Position numbers and translations under genes: made by a program
NCBI GenBank assembly: GCA_004519485.1
Contig: CP038117.1
Location: 901,501-965,500, forward strand
Reading direction: 5' to 3'
DNA from: Nannochloropsis oceanica
Taxonomy: Eukaryota; Sar; Eustigmatophyceae; Eustigmatales; Monodopsidaceae
DNA: 64,000 nucleotides
Shown: positions 63,264 to 64,000 of the stretch, in pieces
Position numbering within the stretch: the stretch's first letter is position 1
Layout of the letters: each line of letters starts with the position of its first letter
The notes under the pieces: generated by a model
What the model was told of the DNA's origin: nothing
Seen by the model: only the letters and a program-made list of their open reading frames with translations
Databases searched by the model: none

Positions 63264-64000
63264 ATGTTTCAGCTGGCCATTATCCGGGACTCAATCAAGG
63301 TGCCGCCAGCGTCCTTCAACCGGGACCAGGTCGAGGTATGCACATTTCTTGTCCTCCATTCGTCCTTCAAGTCCCACCTTGGACCCTCCCTCCCTCCCGC
63401 ACACAACCCCTCACCATTCTCCCCCTTCATCATCCCTCCCCCCGACGCTAGGTTTTGACGGAGGAAGTAGACCGAAAATATGCGAATCGCATCGTGATGG
63501 ACGTTGGCCTGGGTGTGTGCTTGTACGATTTTGTAGAGATCGGGGACGCCTATCTCTACCCCTCCGACGGGGCGGCGCACCACCGCGTGACATTCCGCTT
63601 AATGGTCTTCCGTCCATTCATTGGAGAGGTGTTGGTAGGCCGCGTGGCGCAATGCAATGAAAATGGCATCAAAGTCAGCTTGGGGTTCTTTGACGACATA
63701 TTTGTGCCGTCGTACTTGCTCCAAACGCCCTCGGAATTTGATCCCCGGGAGAATGTGTGGGTATGGACGTACAACAGCGATGAGCCCGGCGAGCCCGCCG
63801 TGCGATACCCTATGGAAGTGGACGAAGCCATTCGTTTTCGTGTCCGCTCCATAAATTTTGCGCATATCAAGCACAGTGGTAGTAGTGGTAGTAGTGGGGC
63901 GGTGGGGGGGTTGGGAAGCGTGGCGACGGGCCCTGTGGGCAGCATGGGCAATCCCACAAATCCCAAAGTAGAGATAGAAGTGGGAGGGATGGTTGGATTG
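63264..64000 (+). CDS. RPC8: RNA polymerase III subunit RPC8 (Rpc25/RPB7 family), cut by window end
   Basis: Exons 63264..63335 and 63452 onward, phase 0 (GTCGAG|GTATGC ... GCTAG|GTTTTG). The first 207 residues are visible and the stop is outside the window. The N-terminus MFQLAIIRDSIKVPPASF and the tip domain YANRIVMDVGLGVCLYDFVE, GDAYLYPSDGAAHHRV, FRLMVFRPFIGEVLVGRV and GIKVSLGFFDDIFVPSYLL, then VWVWTYNSDEPGE, match POLR3H/Rpc25 and not RPB7 (the VWVW with acidic stretch is typical of RPC8). With RPC9 it forms the Pol III stalk that helps initiation. A Gly/Ser insert appears near residue 170. Confidence 0.94.

Overview
The window is gene-dense nuclear DNA from a photosynthetic stramenopile (heterokont) alga, most likely a eustigmatophyte of the Nannochloropsis/Microchloropsis kind. 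Three things point there. The genes are eukaryotic (RAE1, LSM1, MRE11, RNA polymerase III RPC8, TAM41) and broken by a few short GT-AG introns. At least eight proteins begin with a hydrophobic signal peptide followed directly by Phe at the expected cleavage point (ASA-F, SALA-F, VQA-F, HHA-F), the bipartite plastid address of algae with red secondary plastids. Genes alternate strands with short gaps. The genus is an inference; the plastid-address reading rests on established knowledge.

Layout. 0.3-11 kb: coiled-coil protein (-), RAE1 (+), a type II thioesterase with a 4-base coding first exon that creates an N-myristoylation site (+), and an unrecognised two-exon protein (+). 11-20 kb: MFS transporter (-), plastid aspartate/prephenate-type aminotransferase (-, three exons), ankyrin protein with a mitochondrial-like presequence (+), and a five-exon gene joining leucine-rich repeats to a PAQR/hemolysin-III membrane domain (-). 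21-26 kb: a sulfide-oxidation neighbourhood, namely a DUF442-ETHE1 persulfide dioxygenase (+), a type II sulfide:quinone oxidoreductase (-) and a small plant-type ferredoxin (+), all with plastid-like presequences. 26-38 kb: adenosine deaminase of the TDN subtype (-), a small signal-peptide orphan (-), TAM41 CDP-DAG synthase (-), and a 1.6 kaa AT-hook/PHD/ePHD chromatin protein (+). 39-48 kb: second ankyrin protein (+), a thylakoid-lumen protein with a twin-arginine signal (-), SCT1/GPT2-type GPAT (-), plastid TraB-domain protein (+), and a plastid Rieske-like protein with four Cys (-). 48-64 kb: MRE11 (+, reading frame broken at a 13-G run), LSM1 with a long Pro/Gln extension (-), a protein with mirrored GG-SS-FG end motifs (+), an NRF-6/acyltransferase-3 membrane protein (-), a DEAD-box helicase with DEMD in motif II (+), a 153-aa orphan (-), and RPC8 (+, cut by the window end).

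Most genes are unrelated housekeeping neighbours. The exception is the sulfide trio: SQR would make a persulfide and ETHE1 would oxidise it to sulfite, apparently in or around the plastid rather than the mitochondrion. Exon joins were worked out by hand from splice consensus, matching phase and family alignment from memory; no searches were run. I saw no tRNA, rRNA, transposon, CRISPR array or viral element.
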